Assembly (NCBI RefSeq): GCF_017526105.1
Contig: NZ_CP071839.1
Span: 7,106,001 to 7,170,000 of the forward strand
Length of the DNA stretch: 64,000 nt
From: Streptomyces cyanogenus
GTDB lineage: Bacteria > Actinomycetota > Actinomycetes > Streptomycetales > Streptomycetaceae
Reading direction: 5' to 3'
Shown here: positions 8,839-17,078 of the stretch, one piece after another
How positions within the stretch are numbered: the first letter of the stretch is position 1
Layout of the letters: every line of letters starts with the position of its first letter
Notes under the pieces: generated by a model
The model's database searches: none
Seen by the model: the letters and a program-made list of their open reading frames with translations, nothing else
Told to the model about the DNA's origin: nothing
Made by a program: the position numbers and the translations under genes

Positions 8839-9840
8839 ATGACCGTCGACCTGCGAGGCCGCTCCTACCTGAGCGAACTCGACTTCACCGCCCCCGAGAT
8901 CCACCACCTCCTCGATCTCGCCCACGACCTCAAGACGGCCAGGCATGCCGGCACCGAACAGCCACAGCTGGCCGGCAAGCACATCGCCTTGGTCTTCGAG
9001 AAGACCTCGACCCGGACCCGCTGTGCCTTCGAGGTGGCCGCCACCGACCAGGGCGCCCGCACCACCTACCTCGGCCCCGGCGACACCCACGTCGGCCACA
9101 AGGAGTCGATCGCCGACACCGCCCGTGTCCTCGGCCGCATGTTCGACGCCATCGAGTACCGGGGTTCCGCCCAGTCGATCGTCACCGAACTCGCCGCCCA
9201 CGCCGGCGTTCCCGTCTACAACGGACTGACCGACACCGCCCACCCCACCCAGAGCCTGTGCGACATGCTCACCATGCGCGAACACAGCACCAAGCCGCTC
9301 ACGGACGTCAGCTACTGCTACCTCGGCGACGCCCGCAACAACATGGGCAACTCCCTGCTCTCGATGGGTGCGCTGCTCGGCATGGACGTACGCATCGCCG
9401 CGCCCAAGGCGCTGTGGCCGGACCCCGCACTGGTCGCCACATGCCGTGAAGTGGCCGACCGGAGCGTGGCGCGCATCACCCTCACCGAGGACGTCGAGAC
9501 CGCCGTACACGGCGCCGACTTCCTGCACACCGACGTCTGGGTCTCCATGGGCGAACCGACCGACACCTGGCGTGAACGGATTGAACTGCTGCTCCCTTAC
9601 CAGGTCAACGACAAGACCCTGACCCTCACCGGCAACCCGGATGTGAAGTTCATGCACTGCCTGCCCTCCCTCCACGACCACCGCACCCGCCTCGGCCTGG
9701 AACTCTTCGAGACCTACGGCCTCAACGGACTCGAAGTCACCGACGAGGTCTTCTCCTCGCCCGCCTCGATCGTCTTCGACCAGGCCGAGAACCGGCTGCA
9801 CACCATCAAGGCCGTACTCGTCGCCACCCTGGAGGACTGA
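8839..9840 (+). CDS. arcB: Ornithine carbamoyltransferase, catabolic
   Basis: A 333-residue carbamoyltransferase with the carbamoyl-phosphate motif FEKTSTRTRCAFE, the HPTQ motif in DTAHPTQSLCD, and the ornithine/Cys motif FMHCLPSLHD. In the arc operon it should run in the phosphorolytic direction, converting citrulline and phosphate to ornithine and carbamoyl phosphate. The start at 8839 (MTVDLRG) follows TAAGGA; an in-frame GTG-type extension would overlap arcA and is not conserved. It is followed three bases later by arcC. An anabolic ArgF role is less likely given the operon. Confidence 0.94.
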   Translation: MTVDLRGRSYLSELDFTAPEIHHLLDLAHDLKTARHAGTEQPQLAGKHIALVFEKTSTRTRCAFEVAATDQGARTTYLGPGDTHVGHKESIADTARVLGRMFDAIEYRGSAQSIVTELAAHAGVPVYNGLTDTAHPTQSLCDMLTMREHSTKPLTDVSYCYLGDARNNMGNSLLSMGALLGMDVRIAAPKALWPDPALVATCREVADRSVARITLTEDVETAVHGADFLHTDVWVSMGEPTDTWRERIELLLPYQVNDKTLTLTGNPDVKFMHCLPSLHDHRTRLGLELFETYGLNGLEVTDEVFSSPASIVFDQAENRLHTIKAVLVATLED

Positions 9841-9843
9841 ACC

Positions 9844-10767
9844 ATGCGCATCGTCGTCGCCCTCGGCGGCAACGCCCTGCTGCACCGCGGCGAACGCCCC
9901 GACGCCGCCGTCCAGCAGGCCAACATCGACCGGGTCGCCACCGCACTGGCCGCCCTCGCCCACGAACACGAGCTGGTCATCACCCACGGCAACGGCCCGC
10001 AGATCGGCCTCCTCGCCATGGAGAGCGAGGCCGACCCCGCGCTCAGCGCCCCCTACCCGCTGGACCTGCTCGGTGCCCAGACCGAGGGCATGATCGGCTC
10101 CCTGCTCACCCGTGCCATGCACGACGCTCTGCCCGGGCACCGGATCGCCGCCCTCGTCACCCACACCCTCGTGCGGACCGACGACCTCGCCTTCGAACGG
10201 CCCACGAAATTCGTCGGCCAGGTGTACTCCGCGCCAGTGGCCAAGGCACTGGCCCGCAAGCGCGGCTGGCACATCGCCCGGGACACCACCGGCTGGCGGC
10301 GCGTCGTCGCCTCACCCGCACCCGAACGCATCCTGGAGACCGACACCATCCACGAACTCCTGAACAGCGGAACCCTGGTGATCTGCGCCGGCGGAGGCGG
10401 GGTCCCCGTCACCGCCGACCGCGATACCGGCGCACTGACCGGAGTGGAGGCCGTCATCGACAAGGACCTCACCGCAGCCCTGCTCGCCGAGGACCTCAAG
10501 GCGGACTTTCTGCTCATCCTCACCGACGTCCCCTACATCTACGAGGGGTACGGCACCTCCGATCAGCACCCGCTGCTCGATGCCACCCCCCGGGAACTGC
10601 GGCACGGTGGGTTCCCGTCCGGCTCGATGGGCCCCAAGGCCGAGGCGGCTGCCCGGTTCGTCGAGCACACCGGAGGTCTCGCTGCGATCGGCGCCCTGGA
10701 CGCGGCCTACGAGATCGTCCACGGCAGGTCGGGCACGCTGATCCGGCCCGACCTCACGGTCGGGTGA
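9844..10767 (+). CDS. arcC: Carbamate kinase
   Basis: A 307-residue amino-acid-kinase-fold enzyme that transfers phosphate from carbamoyl phosphate to ADP, releasing ammonia and CO2, the ATP-yielding step of the arginine deiminase pathway. Landmarks are the N-terminal VVALGGNALL, THGNGPQIG, the substrate region CAGGGGVPV, and the nucleotide-binding LLILTDVPYIY. It lies three bases after arcB and is the last intact gene of the operon; the decayed SulP remnant follows on the other strand. Confidence 0.95.
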   Translation: MRIVVALGGNALLHRGERPDAAVQQANIDRVATALAALAHEHELVITHGNGPQIGLLAMESEADPALSAPYPLDLLGAQTEGMIGSLLTRAMHDALPGHRIAALVTHTLVRTDDLAFERPTKFVGQVYSAPVAKALARKRGWHIARDTTGWRRVVASPAPERILETDTIHELLNSGTLVICAGGGGVPVTADRDTGALTGVEAVIDKDLTAALLAEDLKADFLLILTDVPYIYEGYGTSDQHPLLDATPRELRHGGFPSGSMGPKAEAAARFVEHTGGLAAIGALDAAYEIVHGRSGTLIRPDLTVG

Positions 10768-10813
10768 CAGAGGGAGTGGCCGGTCCCGCTCCATGCCGCG
10801 CACCCACCGGTTT

Positions 10814-11273
10814 TTATCGCTGGCCATTCCACTCGCGAAAGGCGGCGACCGCGGTGGGCAGCGTGGGGAAGATGAGCTCCGTGCCCACGGAGTCCGCCAG
10901 GCCGTAGCAGGCCGACCGTGACCGCGAGGGCCGCGGCCAGCGATGCGTAGCGCCCCGCGTCCCCGTCGGCGAGTGGGCCGACCACGGTGGCCGTCATCAG
11001 AGCGGTCGTGGATTCGGGTCCCACCGACAACAGGCGGGAGGACCCGAACATCGCGTACAGGGCGAGGGCGGGCAGGATCGCCCACAGCCCGGCGACCGGT
11101 GGCAGCCCGGCGGCGCCCGCGTACGCCATCAGCTGTGGCACGAGGTACGCCGCCACCGTCACGCCGGCCAGCAGGTCGCCCCTCAGCCACGAACGCCGGT
11201 AACCGGTCAGGGCACCGAGGCCGGGCATGAGCCGCCACCACCACGGGAAACGTCCGCCTGAGTCCTGAGCCAC
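10814..11273 (-). pseudogene. SulP-family anion transporter remnant with internal deletion
   Basis: The first about 125 residues are a clear SulP (SLC26) N-terminus: LRGDLLAGVTVAAYLVPQLMAYAG, then GLPPVAGLWAILPALALYAMFGSSR and LSVGPESTTALMTA. After LAVTVGLL, near 10905, the frame shifts directly into the last about 30 residues of such a protein, a STAS-domain tail reading GLADSVGTELIFPTLPTAVA and ending at TAA (10814-10816). Some 350-400 residues of membrane domain and STAS core are missing, so this is a deletion scar and not a functional gene. GTG at 11273 is the best original start. The neighbouring 11274-11505 stretch holds no other gene. Confidence 0.82.
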
Positions 11274-11505
11274 GTGCCGCCCCTCTCCGTCTGGGCCCAG
11301 CATCCACGGCCGCGTGATCATCCGCGACACCCGCCCGGGTGTTCACCTGCCCGGTTCGCCGCCTCCAGCCCAACCGGTCACGGATGCCGGGACGTTCAGC
11401 CCCACGGATGGAGACCTTTGGCATCCGGCGCGGCAGCAGGCATCGGACGAGAGTGAGACACGTCAAGGAGACGACGATTCATACATCCCCGAAGGGACCA
11501 CCATC

Positions 11506-12132
11506 ATGGCCGCACAAGAGCACGCTCACGGGAGCCCGGGCTTCCACCTGTCGGCCGCCTTCCGCTGGCACCGGACCGGCTCCGAGTCCGCCGTGTCCGC
11601 ACGTCTCGACACGCACACCGCGCAGGCCTACGCCCTCGCGTCCTTGCGCGTCCTGACCGGGTTCGTCTTCCTGTGGGCGTTCCTGGACAAGACCTTCGGC
11701 CTGGGCTACGCGACCGCCTCCGGCAAGGGCTGGATCGACGGCGGGTCTCCGACGAAGGGCTTCCTGGGTTCCGTCGCCGCCGGGCCGATGGAGTCGACGT
11801 TCCACTCGTGGGCCGGTGACGGGTGGGCGGACTGGCTGTTCATGCTCGGCCTGCTGGGCATCGGCCTGGCCGTCATGGCGGGTGTGGCGCTGTGGCCGGC
11901 CGCGGTGGCGGGCACGGCGATGATGGCGCTGATGTGGATCGCCGAGTGGCCGCCGGCCAGGCACCTGTCGGACGGCGCGCCGAGCATGTCGACGAATCCG
12001 TTCGCCGACTACCACGTGATCTACGCCGTCGCCCTGATCGCCGTGGCGGCAGCGGGCGCGGGCGCCATGTGGGGTCTGGGCCGGTGGTGGGCGCGGCTGC
12101 CGATCGTCCGCGACCACACCTGGCTGCACTGA
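11506..12132 (+). CDS. DoxX-like membrane protein
   Basis: A 208-residue protein with a hydrophilic N-tail and four hydrophobic helices: residues about 47-65 (SLRVLTGFVFLWAFLDKTFG), 110-130, 135-155 and 180-200. The pattern matches the DoxX/DoxD family, some members of which are quinone-reducing thiosulfate dehydrogenase subunits; others are uncharacterised. The conserved acidic WAFLDK in helix 1 and the trailing WIAEWPP fit. The ATG at 11506 has GAAGGGA upstream. It stands alone between the SulP remnant and a stress-protein operon. Function beyond membrane redox or stress is unknown. Confidence 0.7.
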   Translation: MAAQEHAHGSPGFHLSAAFRWHRTGSESAVSARLDTHTAQAYALASLRVLTGFVFLWAFLDKTFGLGYATASGKGWIDGGSPTKGFLGSVAAGPMESTFHSWAGDGWADWLFMLGLLGIGLAVMAGVALWPAAVAGTAMMALMWIAEWPPARHLSDGAPSMSTNPFADYHVIYAVALIAVAAAGAGAMWGLGRWWARLPIVRDHTWLH

Positions 12133-12187
12133 CCCGCACGCGGCGGGACGGACCTCGCCCCGGACGCGACCCGCCGACCCGTGTGCA

Positions 12188-12201
12188 GGGCCCATCGTCC
12201 C
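12188..12201. promoter_or_regulatory. Candidate DevR/OsdR box upstream of stress protein-alcohol dehydrogenase operon
   Basis: GGGCC CATC GTCCC matches the 5-4-5 palindrome with one arm difference, about 92-105 bp before the start at 12293. A degenerate second copy starts about 20 bp further on (AGGAC CAGC GGCCC). Confidence 0.45.
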
Positions 12202-12292
12202 CGCTGAAGGACCAGCGGCCCCTGCCCTGAAGAACCCCCGACACGACGCTGGAATCGGGACCCCTCGGGGCCCGGTTCAGGAGGTGGAGAAC

Positions 12293-13198
12293 ATGCCCCG
12301 CACCATCACCGTCGGCCTCGACGGCTCACCCGAGAGCCGCGCCGCCGCGGAGTGGGCGGCCCGCGAGGCGGAACTGCGCGGACTGCCGGTCAAGCTCGTC
12401 CAGGTCTGGGAGCCCGTCCCGGAGCCCATGGCCCAAGCCCCGCTCCTCGGTGCCGAGACGCACCAGCACTGGACCGAGAGGATCCCCCGCGAGTCCGCCG
12501 AGGGCCTGCGGCTGCGCCACCCCGGAGTCGAGGTGACCACCGAGCAACTCACCGGACGGCCCGCCGAAGCCCTGGTCAACGCGGCCGAGGACGCCGACAT
12601 GCTCATCCTCGGCTCACGTGGCCTGGGCGGGGTCGGCGGCTTCCTGGTCGGCTCGGTCGGGCTCGCGGTCGTGGCGCACGCCCGGCGGCCCGTGGTCCTG
12701 GTCCGCGCCGGCGAGCAGGCCGCGGACGAACACGAGATGGACCCGGCGGGCATCCCGTCCGCGGCCACTGGGTTCCGTCCCGTCGTCCTCGGGCTCGACA
12801 TCGCCGGCCCCGACGAGGCGCTGATCGGGTTCGCCTTCGAGGCCGCGGCGCGACGCTCGGTGCCGCTGCGGGTCGTGCACGCCTGGAACCCGCCGCCCTA
12901 CTACGCCTACGGCATGGCCCTGGAACCCGCGGTCGAACGGGAGATGGCGAAGGGCGACGCCACAATCCTGAGCGAGGTGCTGCGCCCCTGGCGGCAGAAG
13001 TACCCCGACGTCGAGGTGGTCGAGCAGGCCGACTTCGGCAGCCCCTCGCTCCTCCTGATCGACGCCTCCCGCGAGGCCTCCCTGGTCGTCGTCGGCCGCC
13101 GTATCCGCCGCTCTTCCGTCGGCGCCCACATCGGCACCGTCACCCACGCCGTCCTGCACCACTCCACCGCACCCGTCGCCATCGTCGCCCACGACTGA
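12293..13198 (+). CDS. Universal stress protein, tandem UspA domains
   Basis: A 301-residue protein with two UspA domains. Domain 1 (about 1-145) begins ITVGLDGSPESRAAAEWA and carries the ATP-binding G-x2-G-x9-G(S/T) pattern in GSRGLGGVGGFLVGS. Domain 2 (about 155-300) ends with GRRIRRSSVGAHIGTVTHAV, a similar pattern. Such tandem Usps bind ATP and are DosR/OsdR-regulon members in actinobacteria. The ATG has AGGAGG eight bases upstream. A palindromic box lies about 100 bases upstream, and the alcohol dehydrogenase and a second Usp follow in the same direction. Confidence 0.93.
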   Translation: MPRTITVGLDGSPESRAAAEWAAREAELRGLPVKLVQVWEPVPEPMAQAPLLGAETHQHWTERIPRESAEGLRLRHPGVEVTTEQLTGRPAEALVNAAEDADMLILGSRGLGGVGGFLVGSVGLAVVAHARRPVVLVRAGEQAADEHEMDPAGIPSAATGFRPVVLGLDIAGPDEALIGFAFEAAARRSVPLRVVHAWNPPPYYAYGMALEPAVEREMAKGDATILSEVLRPWRQKYPDVEVVEQADFGSPSLLLIDASREASLVVVGRRIRRSSVGAHIGTVTHAVLHHSTAPVAIVAHD

Positions 13199-13226
13199 CG
13201 CACCTTTCCAGAAGAGAGAACAGACC

Positions 13227-14249
13227 ATGAAGGCAGCGGTCGTACGAGCCTTCGGCGAGCCCCTGGTCATCGAGGAGCGCCCCGACCCCGAGCCCGGCCC
13301 CGGCCAGGTCCGCATCCGTGTCGAGGCCTCCGGGCTGTGCCACACCGACATCCACGCCGCGCACGGCGACTGGCCCGTCAAGCCCACCCCGCCCTTCGTC
13401 CCCGGTCACGAATGCGTCGGCGTCGTCGAGAAGCTCGGGGAGGGCGTCACCCACCTGTCCGTCGGGCAGCGGGTCGCGATGCCGTGGCTCGGCAGGGCGT
13501 GCGGGCGGTGCGAGCACTGCTTGTCCGGCTGGGAGACGCTGTGCGAGCAGCAGGTCAACACCGGGTACGGATGCGACGGCGGGTACGCCGAGAAGATGCT
13601 GGCCTGGGCCGACTTCGCCCAGCCCGTGCCCGAAGGCGTCACCTCGTTCGACGCCGCGCCGCTGACCTGCGCGGGCGTCACCACGTACAAGGCCCTGAAG
13701 GTGGCCGACGTCCGGCCCACCCAGCTTGTGGCGATCTCCGGCGTCGGCGGCCTCGGCCACCTCGCCCTGCAGTACGCCAAGATCGCCGGGGCCACCGTCG
13801 CGGCCATCGACGTCACCGACGACAAGCTCGAACTCGCCGCGGAACTCGGGGCCGACCTCGTCATCGACGCCCGCAAGCAGGACGTCGGCAAGGAGCTGAA
13901 GAAGCACGGCGGCGCCCACGCGGCCATCGCCCTCGCGGTGAACCCGGCCGCGTTCGAGGCGGTCAACTCCGGTCTACGGCGCGGCGGCAAGCTCGTCATG
14001 GTGGCGCTGCCCGCTCACGGCAGGCTCCAGGTCCCGATCTTCGACACCGTCCTCAACGGCACGTCCGTGATCGGCTCCATCGTCGGCACACGGCAGGACC
14101 TCACCGAGGTCTTCCAGCTCCACGCGGCCGGCCGCACCAAGGTCATCTACGAGACCCGTCCGATCGCCGCCGTGAACGACTCCATCGACGCCGTGCTGCG
14201 CGGTGACATCAAGGCCCGGATCGTCTTCGACCTGGACGCGGGACGGTGA
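13227..14249 (+). CDS. Zinc-dependent alcohol dehydrogenase, AdhP-like
   Basis: A 340-residue medium-chain dehydrogenase/reductase. It shows the catalytic zinc site (SGLCHTDIHAAHGDW, then PGHECVGVVE), the four-cysteine structural zinc lobe (GRACGRCEHCLSGWETLC) and the NAD-binding ISGVGGLGHLALQYAK. These fit the ethanol/primary alcohol dehydrogenase subgroup. Placed between two Usp genes and in an island with AdhE, it probably helps dispose of reducing power when oxygen is scarce. GAGAGAAC precedes the ATG. The stop overlaps a possible GTG start of the next gene (GTGA), pointing to co-transcription. Confidence 0.92.
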   Translation: MKAAVVRAFGEPLVIEERPDPEPGPGQVRIRVEASGLCHTDIHAAHGDWPVKPTPPFVPGHECVGVVEKLGEGVTHLSVGQRVAMPWLGRACGRCEHCLSGWETLCEQQVNTGYGCDGGYAEKMLAWADFAQPVPEGVTSFDAAPLTCAGVTTYKALKVADVRPTQLVAISGVGGLGHLALQYAKIAGATVAAIDVTDDKLELAAELGADLVIDARKQDVGKELKKHGGAHAAIALAVNPAAFEAVNSGLRRGGKLVMVALPAHGRLQVPIFDTVLNGTSVIGSIVGTRQDLTEVFQLHAAGRTKVIYETRPIAAVNDSIDAVLRGDIKARIVFDLDAGR

Positions 14250-14254
14250 GCACG

Positions 14255-15127
14255 ATGGAACTCCCCCTGGTCGTCGGCGTCGACGGCTCCGAGCCGAGCC
14301 TGCGCGCCGTCGACTGGGCGGCCGACGAAGCCGCCCTGCGGGGGCTGCCGCTGCGACTGGTGTCCGCCTCGCTCTGGGAACGGTACGAAGGCACCTCACT
14401 CGCGGACGATCTCGGCAAGCCCTCGGACCAGGTGATGGCCAAGGACATCGTCGAGATCGCCGCACGCCGGGTCCGTACCCGACGGCCCGACGTGAAGGTC
14501 ACCATCGACGTGCTGCCCGAGGAACCCGAGTACGCGCTGGTACGCGAAAGCCGCACCGCCGCTGCCATGGTTCTGGGCTCACGCGGCCGCAGCAGCCTGG
14601 CCGAGGCGCTGGTCGGCTCCGTCAGCGTGACGGTGGCCGGCCACGCGCACTGCCCCGTGATCGTGCTGCGCGGCTGTCACGACAACCGGGCCGTACCCGG
14701 CAGGGACGGCCGCATCGTCGTGGGCGTCGGCGAGGAGCCGACTGACGCGGCGGCGGTGCGCTTCGCCATCGACGAGGCACAGCGCCGAGGCGTGCCGCTG
14801 GAAGCCGTCCGGGCCTGGCGCTGCCCCGCGCACGAAACGACCGACCACCCCCTGCTAGCCGGCGAACCGGCCCGGCGGCACGAAGAGAAGGCGGCGGAGG
14901 TGCTGGAAACAGCACTGCGGGACCTCCCGGCCGATGTCGAGGTGCACCGCCGTACTGTCGAGGGCCACGCCCGCCAGGTCCTGCTCGGCGCCTCGGCCGA
15001 CGCCGACCTGCTCGTCGTCGGGACCCGGCGCCGCGAGGGCCACTACGGCCTCCAGCTCGGCCGCGTCGCCCACGCTGTGCTGCACCACGCCACCTGTCCT
15101 GTCGCCGTCGTACCGAAGCGGGCGTGA
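14255..15127 (+). CDS. Universal stress protein, tandem UspA domains
   Basis: About 290 residues with two UspA domains. Domain 1 starts LVVGVDGSEPSLRAVDWAAD and has the nucleotide-binding GSRGRSSLAEALVGS. Domain 2 has VVGTRRREGHYGLQLGRVAH. A GTG at 14246 overlapping the alcohol dehydrogenase stop is an alternative start, adding three residues. It ends 14 bases before the convergent PPK2 gene. Probably the last gene of the operon starting at 12293. Confidence 0.9.
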   Translation: MELPLVVGVDGSEPSLRAVDWAADEAALRGLPLRLVSASLWERYEGTSLADDLGKPSDQVMAKDIVEIAARRVRTRRPDVKVTIDVLPEEPEYALVRESRTAAAMVLGSRGRSSLAEALVGSVSVTVAGHAHCPVIVLRGCHDNRAVPGRDGRIVVGVGEEPTDAAAVRFAIDEAQRRGVPLEAVRAWRCPAHETTDHPLLAGEPARRHEEKAAEVLETALRDLPADVEVHRRTVEGHARQVLLGASADADLLVVGTRRREGHYGLQLGRVAHAVLHHATCPVAVVPKRA

Positions 15128-15141
15128 GCGCAGCGACCGGC

Positions 15142-15945
15142 CTACAGGCCCGCCGCGTGATCCGGGACGTACGTCTGCAGATCGCGCGGTGGGCGCTCGT
15201 AGCCGGTCGACGGCGGCCGACGCGGCAGTTCCAGAACCGGTGGGGGCACATCGTGGTACGGGACAGAGTCCAGCAGGTGGGCGATCATGTTCAGCCGGGC
15301 CCGGCGCTTGTCGTCGCTCTCCACGACGTACCAGGGCGCCTCGGAGATGTCGGTGTGCACCAGCATCTCGTCCTTCGCCCGGGAGTACGCCTCCCAGCGG
15401 GTGATCGACTCCAGGTCCATCGGCGACAGCTTCCAGCGCCGCAGCGGATCCTCCAGGCGCCGCCGGAACCGCTCCTGCTGCTCGGTGTCGCTCACCGAGA
15501 ACCAGTACTTGCGCAGCAGGATCCCGTCCTCCACCAGCATTCGCTCGAAGATCGGGCACTGCCGCAGGAAGAGCTGGTACTCCTCCCTCGTACAGAAGCC
15601 CATCACATGCTCGACGCCGGCTCGGTTGTACCAGGACCGGTCGAACAGCACGATCTCCCCGGCTGCCGGCAGATGCTCCACGTACCGCTGGAAGTACCAC
15701 TGGGTGCGCTCACGCTCGGTCGGCTTCGGCAGCGCCGCGATCCGCGCCACCCGCGGGTTCAGGTGCTCGGCGACCCGCTTGATCGTGCCGCCCTTGCCAG
15801 CCGCGTCCCGCCCCTCGAAGATCACGACCAGCCGGGCGCCCTCCGCCCGCACCCACTCCTGCAGTTTCACCAACTCGGTCTGCAGACGGAGCAGTTCCTT
15901 CTCATACACCTCGCGCGGCAGCTTCGCCGCCTTCTTACCGGCCAT
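15142..15945 (-). CDS. ppk2: Polyphosphate kinase 2 family protein
   Basis: A 267-residue PPK2 that moves phosphate between polyphosphate and nucleotides. The Walker A loop is VIFEGRDAAGKGGTIKR, followed by Walker B in LFDRSWYNRAGVEHVMGFC and the lid-type DPLRRWKLSPMD. Length and single-domain architecture match class I PPK2, which mainly phosphorylates ADP or GDP from polyphosphate. In this island it would supply ATP or GTP when respiration stops. The specific nucleotide preference cannot be read. It is transcribed divergently from the GAPDH gene, from a gap of only 77 bases. Confidence 0.93.
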   Translation of the reverse strand: MAGKKAAKLPREVYEKELLRLQTELVKLQEWVRAEGARLVVIFEGRDAAGKGGTIKRVAEHLNPRVARIAALPKPTERERTQWYFQRYVEHLPAAGEIVLFDRSWYNRAGVEHVMGFCTREEYQLFLRQCPIFERMLVEDGILLRKYWFSVSDTEQQERFRRRLEDPLRRWKLSPMDLESITRWEAYSRAKDEMLVHTDISEAPWYVVESDDKRRARLNMIAHLLDSVPYHDVPPPVLELPRRPPSTGYERPPRDLQTYVPDHAAGL

Positions 15946-16022
15946 GCCGCCTCCGCCACCGACGACTCACTGAGTCTCTCACGACCCACGGTAGGCCCCC
16001 GACTGTAAAGGAGTCCCTCACC

Positions 16023-17036
16023 ATGACCGTACGCGTCGGCATCAACGGCTTCGGCCGCATCGGCCGCACCTATCTCCGCGCGGCCCTCGACCGCGCGGAG
16101 GCGGGAACCCAGGACGTCCACGTCGTCGCGATCAACGACATCGCCCCGCCCGCCACCCTCGCCCACCTCCTGGAGTACGACTCCACGTTCGGGCACATCG
16201 GACGCGAGGTCGTGCACGACGACAGCTCGATCTCCGTCGACGGCCGGCGCATCGTCGTCACCGCCGAGCGCGACCCCGCCACCCTGCACTGGTCCGACTA
16301 CGGAGCGGACATCGTCATCGAGTCCACCGGCCGCTTCCGCGACCGCGACGCCGCGGCCCTGCACCTGAAGGCAGGCGCCCACACGGTGCTGCTCTCGGCG
16401 CCCGGTAAGGGCGTCGACGCGACCCTCGTGATGGGAGTCAACGACAACACGTACGACCGGCACCGCGACCGGATCATCTCGGCCGCCTCCTGCACCACCA
16501 ACTGCCTGGCGCCGATGGTCAAGGTGCTCGACGAGAACTTCGGCATCGACCGCGGCCTGCTGACCACCGTCCACGGCTACACCAACGACCAGTCCCTGCT
16601 CGACGGCCCTCACAAGGACCTGCGCCGCGCCCGCTCGGCAGCCCTGAGCATCATCCCGACGAGCACCGGCGCCGCCCGCGCCGTCGGCCTCGTACTGCCG
16701 GAGCTGGCCGGTGCGCTGGACGGTATCGCCGTCCGGGTGCCCGTGGAGGACGGCTCGCTCACCGACCTCACGGTGGTGCTGAACCGCGAGGCCACCGCGG
16801 ACGAGATCAACACCGCCTTCGCCGCGGCGGCCGAGGGCCCGCTGAACGGCATCCTGCGTGTCTCGACGGCGCCCATCGTCTCCCGCGACGTCATCGGCGA
16901 CCCGGCCTCCTGCGTCTTCGACGCCGCGCTCACCCAGGCCAACGGCACCCTCGCCAAGGTCTTCGGCTGGTACGACAACGAGTGGGGCTACACCAACCGG
17001 CTGCTGGACCTCACCGCGCTGGTCGCCGATGACTGA
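16023..17036 (+). CDS. gap: Glyceraldehyde-3-phosphate dehydrogenase, type I
   Basis: A 337-residue GAPDH with the Rossmann start VGINGFGRIGRTYLRAAL, the catalytic cysteine motif SAASCTTNCLAP, the substrate region HGYTNDQSLLDGPHKDLRRA and the C-terminal WYDNEWGYTNRL. It oxidises GAP to 1,3-bisphosphoglycerate with NAD. Location in a stress island, away from pgk and tpi, suggests an additional isoform for low-energy conditions. AAGGAG precedes the ATG. Confidence 0.95.
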   Translation: MTVRVGINGFGRIGRTYLRAALDRAEAGTQDVHVVAINDIAPPATLAHLLEYDSTFGHIGREVVHDDSSISVDGRRIVVTAERDPATLHWSDYGADIVIESTGRFRDRDAAALHLKAGAHTVLLSAPGKGVDATLVMGVNDNTYDRHRDRIISAASCTTNCLAPMVKVLDENFGIDRGLLTTVHGYTNDQSLLDGPHKDLRRARSAALSIIPTSTGAARAVGLVLPELAGALDGIAVRVPVEDGSLTDLTVVLNREATADEINTAFAAAAEGPLNGILRVSTAPIVSRDVIGDPASCVFDAALTQANGTLAKVFGWYDNEWGYTNRLLDLTALVADD

Positions 17037-17078
17037 CGGCGAAAGGACGTGCGGCAAGTGCCGGCTGGCGGGGCGTGC

